Shown: one piece after another, positions 28,101 to 36,438 of the stretch
Layout of the letters: every line of letters begins with the position of its first letter
Position numbering within the stretch: the stretch's first letter is position 1
Assembly (NCBI RefSeq): GCF_002260525.1
Contig: NZ_MRYI01000027.1
Coordinates: 1-50,523, forward strand
DNA: 50,523 nt
Direction of reading: 5' to 3'
From: Hahella sp. CCB-MM4
GTDB lineage: Bacteria > Pseudomonadota > Gammaproteobacteria > Pseudomonadales > Oleiphilaceae
Translations under genes and position numbers: made by a program
The notes under the pieces: model-generated
Seen by the model: only the letters and a program-made list of their open reading frames with translations
Database searches by the model: none
What the model was told of the DNA's origin: nothing

Positions 28101-30728
28101 TATCGTCAAAACGCAGACAGCATGAGACCGGCCCCTGCAATACTTTTGGTCCACGGGCTCGCCCAAGGCAGCAGAATTTTTACGACCAATACCCTGTCCA
28201 ATAATATGGCCGCCTATTTCTACCAGCACGGATACCACGTCTGGACGGTAGACTATCGCCTGAGTAATGCACTGCCTTCGAAGGTTCCCCAAGGAGACTG
28301 GGCCATCGATGAAATTGCTGCATTGGATATGACGGCGGCAGTGAATCACATTTATCAGCAAACAGAACAACCCATACACATTTTTGCCCACTGCGTCGGC
28401 GCGACGGCTGTTGCCATGAGTATGCTAAAAGGGAATCTCGATAAAGAACGGGTGAAAAGCGTGACATTTAACGCCATACATCCGTGGGTGATTCCGTCCG
28501 CAGCAAACAGAACCAAAGCGAAAATAGGCACAGCCGTCAAATATTGGTTCGATGACCAGTTTCTTGATCCCCTTCCCTGCCAGGAAGACAGTGTCGCCAG
28601 ACAGCTCCTGGACCGTCTGGCGTTCACCGTTGCCAGACTCGACGAAGAAGCGAGCGATATCCACTCCCCTCAGGGAGGAGATGATCAGGACCAGGCCATC
28701 TGTGATCGTATGACCTTCTTCTACGGCCGCATGTGGCGACATTCCAACCTGGCCTGCCACACCCACGATGACTTCAGCAATATTGTGGGGGCAGCTCCCG
28801 GAGACGTATATCGCCACCTGTTCTATTTCGCCAGCCGCTATCAAATCACAGACAAACGTGGCGCTAATGTTTACCTGAAAGGCGATAACCTCAAGAAGTT
28901 TTCCGGCATTAAAACCCTGTTTATCCATGGTGAAGACAGTCAGGTATTCAACCCTTACTCGGCAACCATTTCTGCCGTACGGTTCAGTGAGGCGAATCCG
29001 GAGACAGATATTCGCCTAAAACGAATTCCAGGCTATGGGCATATGGACATTGTTTTCGCCAATAAAGCGGATAGAGATGTCTTCCCGGTAATTCGCAGTT
29101 TTATGGAACGAAATTCCAGTACGGAAAGCCTGCAATCAGATCAGGTTGAGTTTGACCCGCTGTTGCTGAGCCCTTTTCATCGTTGGCTGAGTCCACCAAC
29201 CGTCACTGTCGGACCTATTCTGCGTGGTGCCCGAAAATCAGGCCAGGCCATCAGCATTCGCTTATGGGCGGAAACCAATGATATTGATCAGGCAACGCTT
29301 CCAGGTCTTTCGGTAGTCTGTGAACACGGAGAGCGGGAATTCCCTCACTTCCAGGAAAGAAGTACGGCCCATCTGGCCTACATATTTGATATCGAAAACT
29401 ACAACGACATGGATTTTCAGCTAACAACCATGGGCAACCAGGATAAAGGTCCCGAAACCGTTGCCCGCCTGAACCTCCATACTGACTGGCGCTGGCTTGA
29501 GCGCATGAGACAACCAGATGCCACCCGGAATTCCTTTAATTTTCTGGTAGGTTCCTGCCGATATCCGGGTACACCATTTGAACGCGAGATCTCTGACCGG
29601 ATTTTTGACGTGATGTACCGCCAGCTTTCAGCGGCGGATGGACCCGACAAGATATTCTTCATTGGTGATCAGATTTACGCCGATGCCACAGCCAATCTGC
29701 TACCGGCAGAGCCCGCGTCTGAATATTACACCGGCCGCTATCGTAGTGCGCTGTCGAGTCCCAATATCAGAAAACTGCTTGGCGCAATTCCGACACACTT
29801 TGCGATTGATGACCACGAGTTCAGCGACAATTGGTCGGGACATTGGCCAGACAGCATGCCTGATCAGAAACTGGCCTTTGAGGATGCCCGCTCTGCCGCC
29901 CTTTATTTCCTTGGGGATTACCGGCAGGTAGACAGCAGTTCATCAGAGGATAATCTCCAACAGTCGCTGGTTAATCATCGACCAACACTCTGGTATCCGC
30001 TGCAGACAGGCGATGAATCCGTTTGCCCCGTGTTTATTACCGATACCCGCAGCGAGCGCCAGTTTCGCCAGATCGGCAGCGAAAGAACCGCACACATGAT
30101 CAGTGAAGACAGACAACTTCCTGAGCTGATTAACTGGCTGATAGAAAGTCAGGCGAGCTATCCGGCCCATCCCAAATTTATCTTCTCCGGGAGTGTGATG
30201 GCTCCTCTTAGTAAAAAGCTGTGCACCTTCCCCGAATTGTGGCTCGACCAGGATGACTGGCTGGGATATCCCGCCACTCTCGCCAGAGTGATCGAGACCA
30301 TTGTAGAAAACCAAATACAGAATGTGATCTTTGTGGGCGGAGATCTGCACATATCCTCCATCTCCCGCCTATCTTTCCATCATACCGGCCATAAGTCCGT
30401 AACAGCCTGGCAGCTGGTTTCCTCAGGGCTCTATGCTCCACTCCCCTTCACTGCGACAAAACCTGCTGAAGTAGACTGGGACGGTTGCAGTCGCATCGAG
30501 CTCCCGGGGTATCCTGATATCCGCCTGGACTGTGAGTCAACACTTCTGACCACGCATTTCTCCCACTTCGTCAGCGTCAATGCCTGGCTGGGCGATTCCT
30601 GTCGTTGGAATCTGCGGCTTAAGACCGTTAACCATGAAGATCATTTGCTGTCCCCTGAGAGTTCACTGCATGAGTGGCTAATCCCGGGTAGTGACGGGAG
30701 CTATGAAATTCACCTGAGCGCACCTTAA
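25125..30728 (+). CDS. Three-enzyme fusion: GMC oxidoreductase, alpha/beta hydrolase, PhoD-like phosphatase
   Basis: One uninterrupted frame of 1867 residues. The N-terminus is a cholesterol-oxidase-type GMC flavoenzyme: FAD motif GSGYGG (34-39), a Cys cluster C236-x2-C239-x2-C242-x3-C246, catalytic His553 in HPLGGCG and Asn604 in GVNPFLT. About 650-1000 is an unassigned linker domain. An alpha/beta hydrolase follows: LLVHGLAQGS, nucleophile elbow AHCVGA with Cys1090 instead of Ser, Asp1271 and His1306 (PGYGHMD). The C-terminus is PhoD-like: GSCRYPGTPF (Cys1478), GDQIYAD (Asp1515), IDDHEFSDN (1562-1564) and VGGDLHIS. No signal peptide is seen. ATG 25125 has AAGGA seven bases upstream and is preferred over 25095. 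Substrate unknown; a sterol, other lipid alcohol or phospho-ester is suggested by family only. Confidence 0.9.
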   Translation: MELSDTQISTPVESLITGHKSGDIIHQVDVLIIGSGYGGSVAAFRLAHPNRSVLVLERGQEYHPGDFPNDLGNIPSHIRLQSNNRNELIGYPDALFDIRQGEGLDILVGNGLGGTSLINANVAKKPDSALFKQPRWPETFRKDPEILDEAFEQVSHWLSVKPAPTNVFYQQKQEDIQKYQALKTLGKALENNCQVNLSPADLCVTFSDEAQHHSNSPNATADGLIRNNAGLHQPPCTHCGNCVTGCNVGAKNTLMTNLIPLARTRGAQFCTGATCLSIQPSGDDSHRWKVEIGRTSTAKHHYHQETFYIAANRVILSAGTLGSTEILQRSQKAGYLALSDQLGKHFSTNGDGIAFSFGRAHEVNGIGSPDYAENQRIGPTINGVLQVWSNPDTLPITIEDGAIPYSMSKVFGEILTTSAQLHRIGSREVPEFYRRHREQDILSSSSLVKDHSQLLLIMGDDGAKGELKFSPMENSADDRQEPELSQWHIYPSWPEAALNPASVNADHYLRELSFQAGFDGGQYVPNPFWQIMPLSASSVMSGKIPSGRAISVHPLGGCGMADNISDGVVNADGQVYRADGKPTEIYEGLYVMDGAMLPTAIGVNPFLTISALSWRAATGILQEAGWEESSTSQANKAFDTLKFPVPVKAEEQSPTILQFREQLVGHFDSDSDIPAWLIQQFGPEINILPDRITQYQGLILNLRFDVNVNQWLENPGDFELPVEAELHANRIPADDISLMQRVLVDQQLCDSTTLLTRLSGKVKLLERHDINPVKKTFRALNALAAYHVRRKSFFDYFGDYRERSGSLGKTSGNERLSLKELNQQAKGFINVALMHTDYRYMSYVMENKDRSLILSGQKELAWRLMGKSLWNTLLELPISLSSPGKRGRLSGQLRVNSVSMLEDMLPQVKSMQNGPEMFMDLVSLGGLVTRSILQTHFWSFGSPTYPLSKLPVDTMPQALRLENGEEIAPTVTTVDVQISRTNPSCFPMRLCCYRQNADSMRPAPAILLVHGLAQGSRIFTTNTLSNNMAAYFYQHGYHVWTVDYRLSNALPSKVPQGDWAIDEIAALDMTAAVNHIYQQTEQPIHIFAHCVGATAVAMSMLKGNLDKERVKSVTFNAIHPWVIPSAANRTKAKIGTAVKYWFDDQFLDPLPCQEDSVARQLLDRLAFTVARLDEEASDIHSPQGGDDQDQAICDRMTFFYGRMWRHSNLACHTHDDFSNIVGAAPGDVYRHLFYFASRYQITDKRGANVYLKGDNLKKFSGIKTLFIHGEDSQVFNPYSATISAVRFSEANPETDIRLKRIPGYGHMDIVFANKADRDVFPVIRSFMERNSSTESLQSDQVEFDPLLLSPFHRWLSPPTVTVGPILRGARKSGQAISIRLWAETNDIDQATLPGLSVVCEHGEREFPHFQERSTAHLAYIFDIENYNDMDFQLTTMGNQDKGPETVARLNLHTDWRWLERMRQPDATRNSFNFLVGSCRYPGTPFEREISDRIFDVMYRQLSAADGPDKIFFIGDQIYADATANLLPAEPASEYYTGRYRSALSSPNIRKLLGAIPTHFAIDDHEFSDNWSGHWPDSMPDQKLAFEDARSAALYFLGDYRQVDSSSSEDNLQQSLVNHRPTLWYPLQTGDESVCPVFITDTRSERQFRQIGSERTAHMISEDRQLPELINWLIESQASYPAHPKFIFSGSVMAPLSKKLCTFPELWLDQDDWLGYPATLARVIETIVENQIQNVIFVGGDLHISSISRLSFHHTGHKSVTAWQLVSSGLYAPLPFTATKPAEVDWDGCSRIELPGYPDIRLDCESTLLTTHFSHFVSVNAWLGDSCRWNLRLKTVNHEDHLLSPESSLHEWLIPGSDGSYEIHLSAP

Positions 30729-30806
30729 GTCCGGGCCACGGTGTATTTCTTTATAACGATGTAAATCCTGGTCACGATGAATTTCATGGCCACGGCATAA
30801 AGCAAG

Positions 30807-30845
30807 AGAGGCTCTGAGCTGCCTGGATCAGGGCCTCTTTTTCTT
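30807..30845 (+). terminator. Terminator after the three-enzyme fusion gene
   Basis: AGAGGCTCTGA (30807-30817) pairs with TCAGGGCCTCT (30828-30838), with a single G-T wobble and a 10-base loop, followed by TTTTTCTT. This is a strong intrinsic terminator about 80 bases after the stop. It separates the fusion gene from the purine cluster. Confidence 0.85.
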
Positions 30846-31069
30846 ATCCTCCGTTAATTCCGAATATTTCGGCCTCATTTCTTCACAAGGGCTATTTTTG
30901 CCCGAGCTATCCTCCCCCTCATGCAGTTCCGTTCCTCATTGCTTTATTGGTTCGGGTTCCAGATCAATTACGGTCTTTCATACCATGCGTCAAAGCACTC
31001 CAAACCCACTACCGAAGAGGCTAATAACTTTCAGGCATATCCCTTCAATAATAAGGACAACATAATTAG

Positions 31070-31123
31070 TTGACACTTATGTCAGCTTCATTGTACTTTA
31101 ACCACATCTTGACACTTGTGTCA
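31070..31123 (+). promoter_or_regulatory. Tandem palindromic operators and promoter of the purine cluster
   Basis: Two near-identical 14-base palindromes lie 39 bases apart: TGACACTTATGTCA (31071-31084) and TGACACTTGTGTCA (31110-31123, a perfect inverted repeat TGACAC-TT-GTGTCA). The first contains TTGACA (31070-31075), which with TGTACT (31092-31097) 16 bases later forms a promoter, so a protein bound here would block the -35 box. The second palindrome would lie near or just past the start of transcription. A GntR-, MarR- or similar dimeric repressor of purine catabolism is the natural candidate, but no such gene is in the window. The rest of the 454-base gap shows no gene. Confidence 0.65.
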
Positions 31124-31182
31124 GGTTTTAAGGAGCAGATATCTGTTCCATCCAACCTGCAACAACCAGTGGACTGAGCACA

Positions 31183-32637
31183 ATGACACAAACAACAATA
31201 AAATTTTTACTGAATAATGAGCTACATAGCGTCGAAAACTTCGACCCGAACACCACTGTACTCAACTACCTGCGTAACGATTTAAACCGCTGTGGAACCA
31301 AAGAAGGCTGCGCCTCCGGTGACTGCGGCGCCTGTACTGTCGTGGTGGGGGAATTGGAGAACGGCAAAGTCAGATACAAGTCGATCAATTCCTGCATTAC
31401 TTTCCTGCCAGCCTTACACGGCAAACAGCTTCTCACGGTAGAAGATCTGAAACAGGGTGACCAGCTACACCCGGCACAGCAAGCCATAGTGGACTGTCAC
31501 GGTTCACAGTGCGGATTCTGCACTCCCGGCTTTGTCATGTCCCTGTATGCACTGAACAAAAACCACCCTTCCCCGTCAAAAGATGAAGCCATGGAAGCCT
31601 TGTCAGGGAACTTGTGTCGTTGTACCGGATATCGCCCCATTGTCGATGCTGCCCTCAATATGGGTAGTTATCCCAGTTGCCAGACCACCGAGCCCTCAAC
31701 CACTGAACAGCTGCAAGCCATCAATGACGGTTGCACCGCAACACTCTCCAATAGTGTTTCACATTACTTTTCGCCAACCTCCATTGATGAACTGGCTCAA
31801 CTACTGATCGATTATCCAAAAGCCCGACTGCTTGCCGGGGGAACCGATCTGGCGTTGGAGGTCACCCAGTTTCATCGGGATTTGAGTACCATTGTTTATG
31901 TCGGCAATGTGGCTGAACTTAAGACGGTCACTGAAACCGAAAGCTCCCTGGTTATCGGTAGCGCGGTAACTTACAACCAGTGTGTTGAAAGATTAGAGCA
32001 GGAATACCCTGAACTGGGCGAGATGATAGAGCGCTTGGGCTCACTGCAAATCCGTAACCAGGGAACCATCGGCGGCAACATTGGCAACGCCTCCCCGATA
32101 GGCGATATGCCACCGGTCTTAATTGCCCTGGACGCCACAATGACTCTTCGCCGGGGCCATAACACCCGCACCATAAAAGTGGCTGACTATTTCCACGACT
32201 ACAAAGTCACTGACCTGAAACCAAACGAATTCATCCAGTCCATAGAAGTTCCCAAAGCCAAGCCCGGACATGTGTTGAAAATCTATAAGATTTCCAAGCG
32301 AATCGATGACGATATCTCCGCCATACTGGGAGCACTCTATTTCCACATCGAAAATCAAAAAGTACAAACATTCACCGCCGCATTTGGTGGCATGGCCGCC
32401 ATCCCAAAACGGGCTCTTCACTGTGAGGCCGCTTTACAAGGGCAACCCTGGAATGAGCTCAATGTCGAATCCGCTATGCAAGCCCTGGAGCTGGATTTCA
32501 AACCACTGAGCGATGTTCGTGCCTCCGCCGAATATCGTATGGACGTGGCAAAAAACCTTCTGATGAAGAGTTTCCTTGAAATCAATCAATCCGTAGGACA
32601 ACAAAAAACAGCAACAAGGGTGACCGGCTATGCGTAA
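31183..32637 (+). CDS. xdhA: Xanthine dehydrogenase small subunit (2Fe-2S and FAD)
   Basis: XdhA carries the electron-transfer cofactors of xanthine dehydrogenase, which oxidises hypoxanthine and xanthine to urate with NAD. The 484-residue product has the first 2Fe-2S cluster ligands Cys43, Cys48, Cys51 and Cys71 (EGCASGDCGAC), the second cluster Cys110, Cys113, Cys145 and Cys147 (QCGFC; LCRC) and a FAD domain (LLAGGTDLALEV; IRNQGTIGGNIGNASPIGD). This is the standard bacterial two-subunit XdhA layout. Its last 8 bases overlap xdhB. It is the first gene of the purine cluster, directly behind the palindromic operators. Confidence 0.96.
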   Translation: MTQTTIKFLLNNELHSVENFDPNTTVLNYLRNDLNRCGTKEGCASGDCGACTVVVGELENGKVRYKSINSCITFLPALHGKQLLTVEDLKQGDQLHPAQQAIVDCHGSQCGFCTPGFVMSLYALNKNHPSPSKDEAMEALSGNLCRCTGYRPIVDAALNMGSYPSCQTTEPSTTEQLQAINDGCTATLSNSVSHYFSPTSIDELAQLLIDYPKARLLAGGTDLALEVTQFHRDLSTIVYVGNVAELKTVTETESSLVIGSAVTYNQCVERLEQEYPELGEMIERLGSLQIRNQGTIGGNIGNASPIGDMPPVLIALDATMTLRRGHNTRTIKVADYFHDYKVTDLKPNEFIQSIEVPKAKPGHVLKIYKISKRIDDDISAILGALYFHIENQKVQTFTAAFGGMAAIPKRALHCEAALQGQPWNELNVESAMQALELDFKPLSDVRASAEYRMDVAKNLLMKSFLEINQSVGQQKTATRVTGYA

Positions 32638-35017
32638 TCTGACTGACCTCAACCGCATCACGAAAATGTCAAAGGAACAGCACAAGGGCGGTGTCGGCGC
32701 TTCGAGCAAACATGAAAGCGCCACCAAACATGTGACTGGTGAAGCTATCTATGTGGACGACCGCACCGATCACGTCAATCAGCTCCATGCTGCGATCGGG
32801 AAAAGCCAAATCGCCCATGGGCGGATCAAAAATCTTGATCTGTCTGCAGTGTTGGCCGCACCTGGTGTTGTCAAAGTCATTACAGCCGAAGATGTGCCTG
32901 GCCACCTGGATATTGGCCCGGTATTCCCCGGTGATCCGGTTTTGGCGAAGGACCTGGTTGAATATTACGGTCAGCCGATATTTGCCGTGGCTGCCAAGAC
33001 CCATGAACAAGCCTGGCGCGCAGCTCAACTGGCAAAGATTGAATATGAAGAATTGCCGCCGGTCTTGGATGTAGAAACGGCTCTGGCACAACAAAATTTC
33101 GTCCGTCCTCCCCATTCTATGCAGCGCGGCGATGCGGACCAAGCCATCGAAGATGCGCCTCATGTATTGGAAAGTCATTTGTCGGTTGGTGGTCAGGAGC
33201 ACTTTTACCTGGAGGGTCAGGTTTCCTCAGCCATTCCCACAGAAGACGGCGGAATGATGATCTATACCTCCAGCCAGCACCCATCTGAAGTTCAGAAGCT
33301 GGTCGCTGAAGTTCTGGGCATTCCGTTCAATCTGGTAACCATCGATATGCGTCGTATGGGAGGTGGTTTCGGCGGCAAGGAAACCCAGGCAGCTCCCTGG
33401 GCCTGTATTTCCGCCCTGTTGGCACACATCACCAGACGACCGGTCAAGCTGCGCCTCAACCGAGGGGATGACATGGTCATGACAGGCAAACGTCACCCCT
33501 TCGAAAATGGCTACCGTATCGGGTTTGATGACGACGGTAGAATTCTGGGGGCAGATATTATCGTCAATGGTTTCTGTGGTTACTCGCCGGATTTATCTGA
33601 TGCGATTGTTGACCGCGCTATGTTCCACTCTGATAACGCTTATTATCTGGATCAAGTCAAAATCGTCGGCAACCGCTGTAAGACCAATACGGTTTCCCAC
33701 ACAGCATTTCGCGGCTTTGGCGGACCTCAGGGCATGATGACCATTGAATATGCCATGGACGATATTGCCCGCTATCTGGGCAAAGATCCTTTGGAAATCC
33801 GCAAGCTCAACCTTTACGGCCAGGACTCTCGCAATGTCACGCCTTATCACCAGGTGGTGGAACACAATGTACTGCCGGAGATGATCGAACGGCTGGAGCA
33901 GACTTCCAACTATCAGCAACGCCGCCAGCAAATTCGCGAATTCAATCAGAATAACCGCATTCTGAAACGAGGCATTGCTTTGACGCCGGTGAAATTCGGT
34001 ATTTCATTTACCGTGCAGCACCTGAATCAGGCCGGCGCGCTCATCCATATTTACACCGACGGCAGCATCCACCTGAACCATGGCGGCACCGAAATGGGCC
34101 AAGGCCTGTTTACCAAAGTGGCTCAGGTCGTGGCAGAAGAGTTCCAGGTGGACCTGGACACCATCAATGTGTCTGCTACACGGACAGACAAGGTTCCCAA
34201 TACTTCACCAACAGCGGCCTCCTCCGGCACTGACCTGAACGGTAAAGCCGCCCAGAATGCCGCCAGAAACATCAAACAACGGTTAATAGATTTCATCGTC
34301 CAACATCATGGTGTAGAAGCCTCAGAAATTGTTTTTGCGGACAACCGGGTTCACTTCGGTGATCAATCCATAAGCTTCGCGGAGCTGGCACAGCTAGCCT
34401 ACGTTAATCGGATATCCCTCTCCTCCACCGGTTACTACCGGACCCCAAAGATCCATTACGACCGCAACAAAGCTTCCGGACGTCCGTTTTTTTATTTTGC
34501 CAACGGTGCGGCAGTGTCCGAAGTCATCGTCGATACGCTGACCGGAGAATACAAATTGCTGCGCACCGACATCCTTCACGATGTGGGCCACTCATTGAAT
34601 CCGGCGATCGATATCGGCCAGATTGAAGGAGGCTTCATCCAGGGCATGGGCTGGCTGACGTCTGAAGAACTGTCCTGGGCCGACAACGGCCGCTTACAGA
34701 CCACAGGACCTGCCACCTACAAAATCCCGGCCGTCAGCGATATGCCGGCAGATTTCCGGGTACAGCTGTTCGATCAACGTAACCGTGAAGCCACCATCTA
34801 CAACTCCAAAGCCGTGGGAGAGCCGCCTTTTATGCTCGCTATGTCGGTATGGTCTGCCTTGAGAGATGCGGCTTCCAGTGTGGCGGACTACCGCTTCAGC
34901 CCTCCTCTGGACACTCCTGCAACACCTGAACGGGTATTAAAAGCGGTCAAGGCCACCAAGCAATTCCAGACGAATGCAACCACCAGGATTCAGGCTGAGG
35001 AAGAGGTAACGGCATGA
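32630..35017 (+). CDS. xdhB: Xanthine dehydrogenase large subunit (molybdenum)
   Basis: The 795-residue subunit binds the molybdenum cofactor and the purine. Visible family motifs are GMGGGFGGKE-type (RRMGGGFGGKETQAAPWA), AFRGFGGPQGM, GGTEMGQGLFTKVAQV and the catalytic glutamate in GEPPFMLAMSVWSALRDA. The start ATG overlaps xdhA (AAGGGTGA lies upstream at a good distance) and the stop overlaps the allantoinase ATG by four bases, so the three genes are probably translationally coupled. The usual third gene, xdhC (cofactor insertion), is missing here; allB follows directly. The enzyme should be cytoplasmic. Confidence 0.96.
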   Translation: MRNLTDLNRITKMSKEQHKGGVGASSKHESATKHVTGEAIYVDDRTDHVNQLHAAIGKSQIAHGRIKNLDLSAVLAAPGVVKVITAEDVPGHLDIGPVFPGDPVLAKDLVEYYGQPIFAVAAKTHEQAWRAAQLAKIEYEELPPVLDVETALAQQNFVRPPHSMQRGDADQAIEDAPHVLESHLSVGGQEHFYLEGQVSSAIPTEDGGMMIYTSSQHPSEVQKLVAEVLGIPFNLVTIDMRRMGGGFGGKETQAAPWACISALLAHITRRPVKLRLNRGDDMVMTGKRHPFENGYRIGFDDDGRILGADIIVNGFCGYSPDLSDAIVDRAMFHSDNAYYLDQVKIVGNRCKTNTVSHTAFRGFGGPQGMMTIEYAMDDIARYLGKDPLEIRKLNLYGQDSRNVTPYHQVVEHNVLPEMIERLEQTSNYQQRRQQIREFNQNNRILKRGIALTPVKFGISFTVQHLNQAGALIHIYTDGSIHLNHGGTEMGQGLFTKVAQVVAEEFQVDLDTINVSATRTDKVPNTSPTAASSGTDLNGKAAQNAARNIKQRLIDFIVQHHGVEASEIVFADNRVHFGDQSISFAELAQLAYVNRISLSSTGYYRTPKIHYDRNKASGRPFFYFANGAAVSEVIVDTLTGEYKLLRTDILHDVGHSLNPAIDIGQIEGGFIQGMGWLTSEELSWADNGRLQTTGPATYKIPAVSDMPADFRVQLFDQRNREATIYNSKAVGEPPFMLAMSVWSALRDAASSVADYRFSPPLDTPATPERVLKAVKATKQFQTNATTRIQAEEEVTA

Positions 35018-36381
35018 TCTCAGTGACAGACAGAATCGCCTTGCGCAGCCAGAGAGTCCTGACACCTCAGGGTATCAGGCCCGCTATTGTGGAGATCAAC
35101 AATGGGCGCATTGTGGCATTACATGATGTTGATAGCACCATGGAATGTCCGGTGAAGGATCTCGGCAACCTGGTCATCATGCCCGGTCTGGTGGATACCC
35201 ATGTTCATATCAATGAACCAGGACGTACCGAATGGGAAGGCTTTAACACTGCAACTCAAGCCGCTGCTGCCGGAGGCATCACCACCCTGGTGGACATGCC
35301 CCTGAACTGCATCCCGGTCACAACAACCAAAGCAGCGTTTGAGGAAAAGCTGGCATCTGTTGAAGACAAGCTCTGGGTAGACTGTGGCTTTTGGGGCGGT
35401 GTGACTCCCGACAACCTGGATGATCTGGACGAACTATTGGCAGCCGGCGTTCTCGGGGTTAAATCATTCCTGATAGATTCCGGTATTGAGGAATTTCCGC
35501 CGGTCACAGAAGGCGATATCAATCGTGCCATTCCAATTCTGGCAAAGTACCAGGCGCCTTATCTGATTCACGCGGAACTGGACCAGGATCACTCTCCTGC
35601 TCCTGAAATCGGTAATGCCTATCAAAGCTTTCTACAATCCCGCCCTAAACACTGGGAGAACGAGGCCATCAACTTGATGATCCGTCTGGGTCAGGAAGCC
35701 AGAAAGCAAGGATATGACGGCCATATCCACATTGTGCATCTGTCTTCTGCCGAAGCATTAAAGGCCATCTCTGAGGCAAGAAACTCGGGCCTCAAATTCA
35801 CGATTGAAACCTGTCCACACTACCTGACGTTATTCGCCGAAAGTATTCCAGACGGTAAAACCCTGTTCAAATGCTGTCCGCCAATCCGGGAAGACAGCAA
35901 CCGTGAACAACTGTGGCAAGGCCTGAAAGACGGTTTGATTGATTTTATCGTCTCGGATCATTCGCCATGCACACCACAGCTTAAACACATCGACAGCGGC
36001 GATATCGAAAAAGCGTGGGGCGGAATTTCCGCGCTGCAATTTGGCTTACCCCTGATCTGGACAGAAGCACGCCAGCGTGGAATGAGCCTGGAAACGGTTT
36101 CCCACCTGATGGCCACTGCTACGGCGGACTTTATCGGCCTGGGACACAAGAAAGGGCGAATCGCTCCAGGATATCAGGCAGATCTTCTGATTTTCGATCC
36201 GGAAGCGGAATACGAAATTACAACGGACATGATCAAACATCGACACAAGATCACGCCTTATGAAGGGAAAAAAGTCTTTGGAGAAATCCAGCAGACCTAC
36301 CTTCGCGGGGAGATAGTGTATGACCAGGGGCAGTTTTCGCAGGGACCCATGGGGAAACCGATCCTGAGAGATCAGCGATAG
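35014..36381 (+). CDS. allB: Allantoinase
   Basis: Allantoinase opens the hydantoin ring of allantoin to give allantoate. The 455-residue amidohydrolase has the metal site VDTHVHINEPGRTEWEGF, the Lys to be carboxylated in GVLGVKSFLIDSG, further ligands in HLSSAEAL and TCPHYLTL, and the Asp in IVSDHSPCTPQLK. The length is normal. AllB-type features (NEPGRTEWEG; DSGIEEFPPV) separate it from dihydroorotase and hydantoinase. It overlaps xdhB by four bases (ATGA) and is followed after 57 bases by alc. Confidence 0.95.
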   Translation: MISVTDRIALRSQRVLTPQGIRPAIVEINNGRIVALHDVDSTMECPVKDLGNLVIMPGLVDTHVHINEPGRTEWEGFNTATQAAAAGGITTLVDMPLNCIPVTTTKAAFEEKLASVEDKLWVDCGFWGGVTPDNLDDLDELLAAGVLGVKSFLIDSGIEEFPPVTEGDINRAIPILAKYQAPYLIHAELDQDHSPAPEIGNAYQSFLQSRPKHWENEAINLMIRLGQEARKQGYDGHIHIVHLSSAEALKAISEARNSGLKFTIETCPHYLTLFAESIPDGKTLFKCCPPIREDSNREQLWQGLKDGLIDFIVSDHSPCTPQLKHIDSGDIEKAWGGISALQFGLPLIWTEARQRGMSLETVSHLMATATADFIGLGHKKGRIAPGYQADLLIFDPEAEYEITTDMIKHRHKITPYEGKKVFGEIQQTYLRGEIVYDQGQFSQGPMGKPILRDQR

Positions 36382-36438
36382 ACAATATGCGAGAAAGAAA
36401 ATTTCTTGAGTTTAGCTAATACGAATATCGGAAAAATT

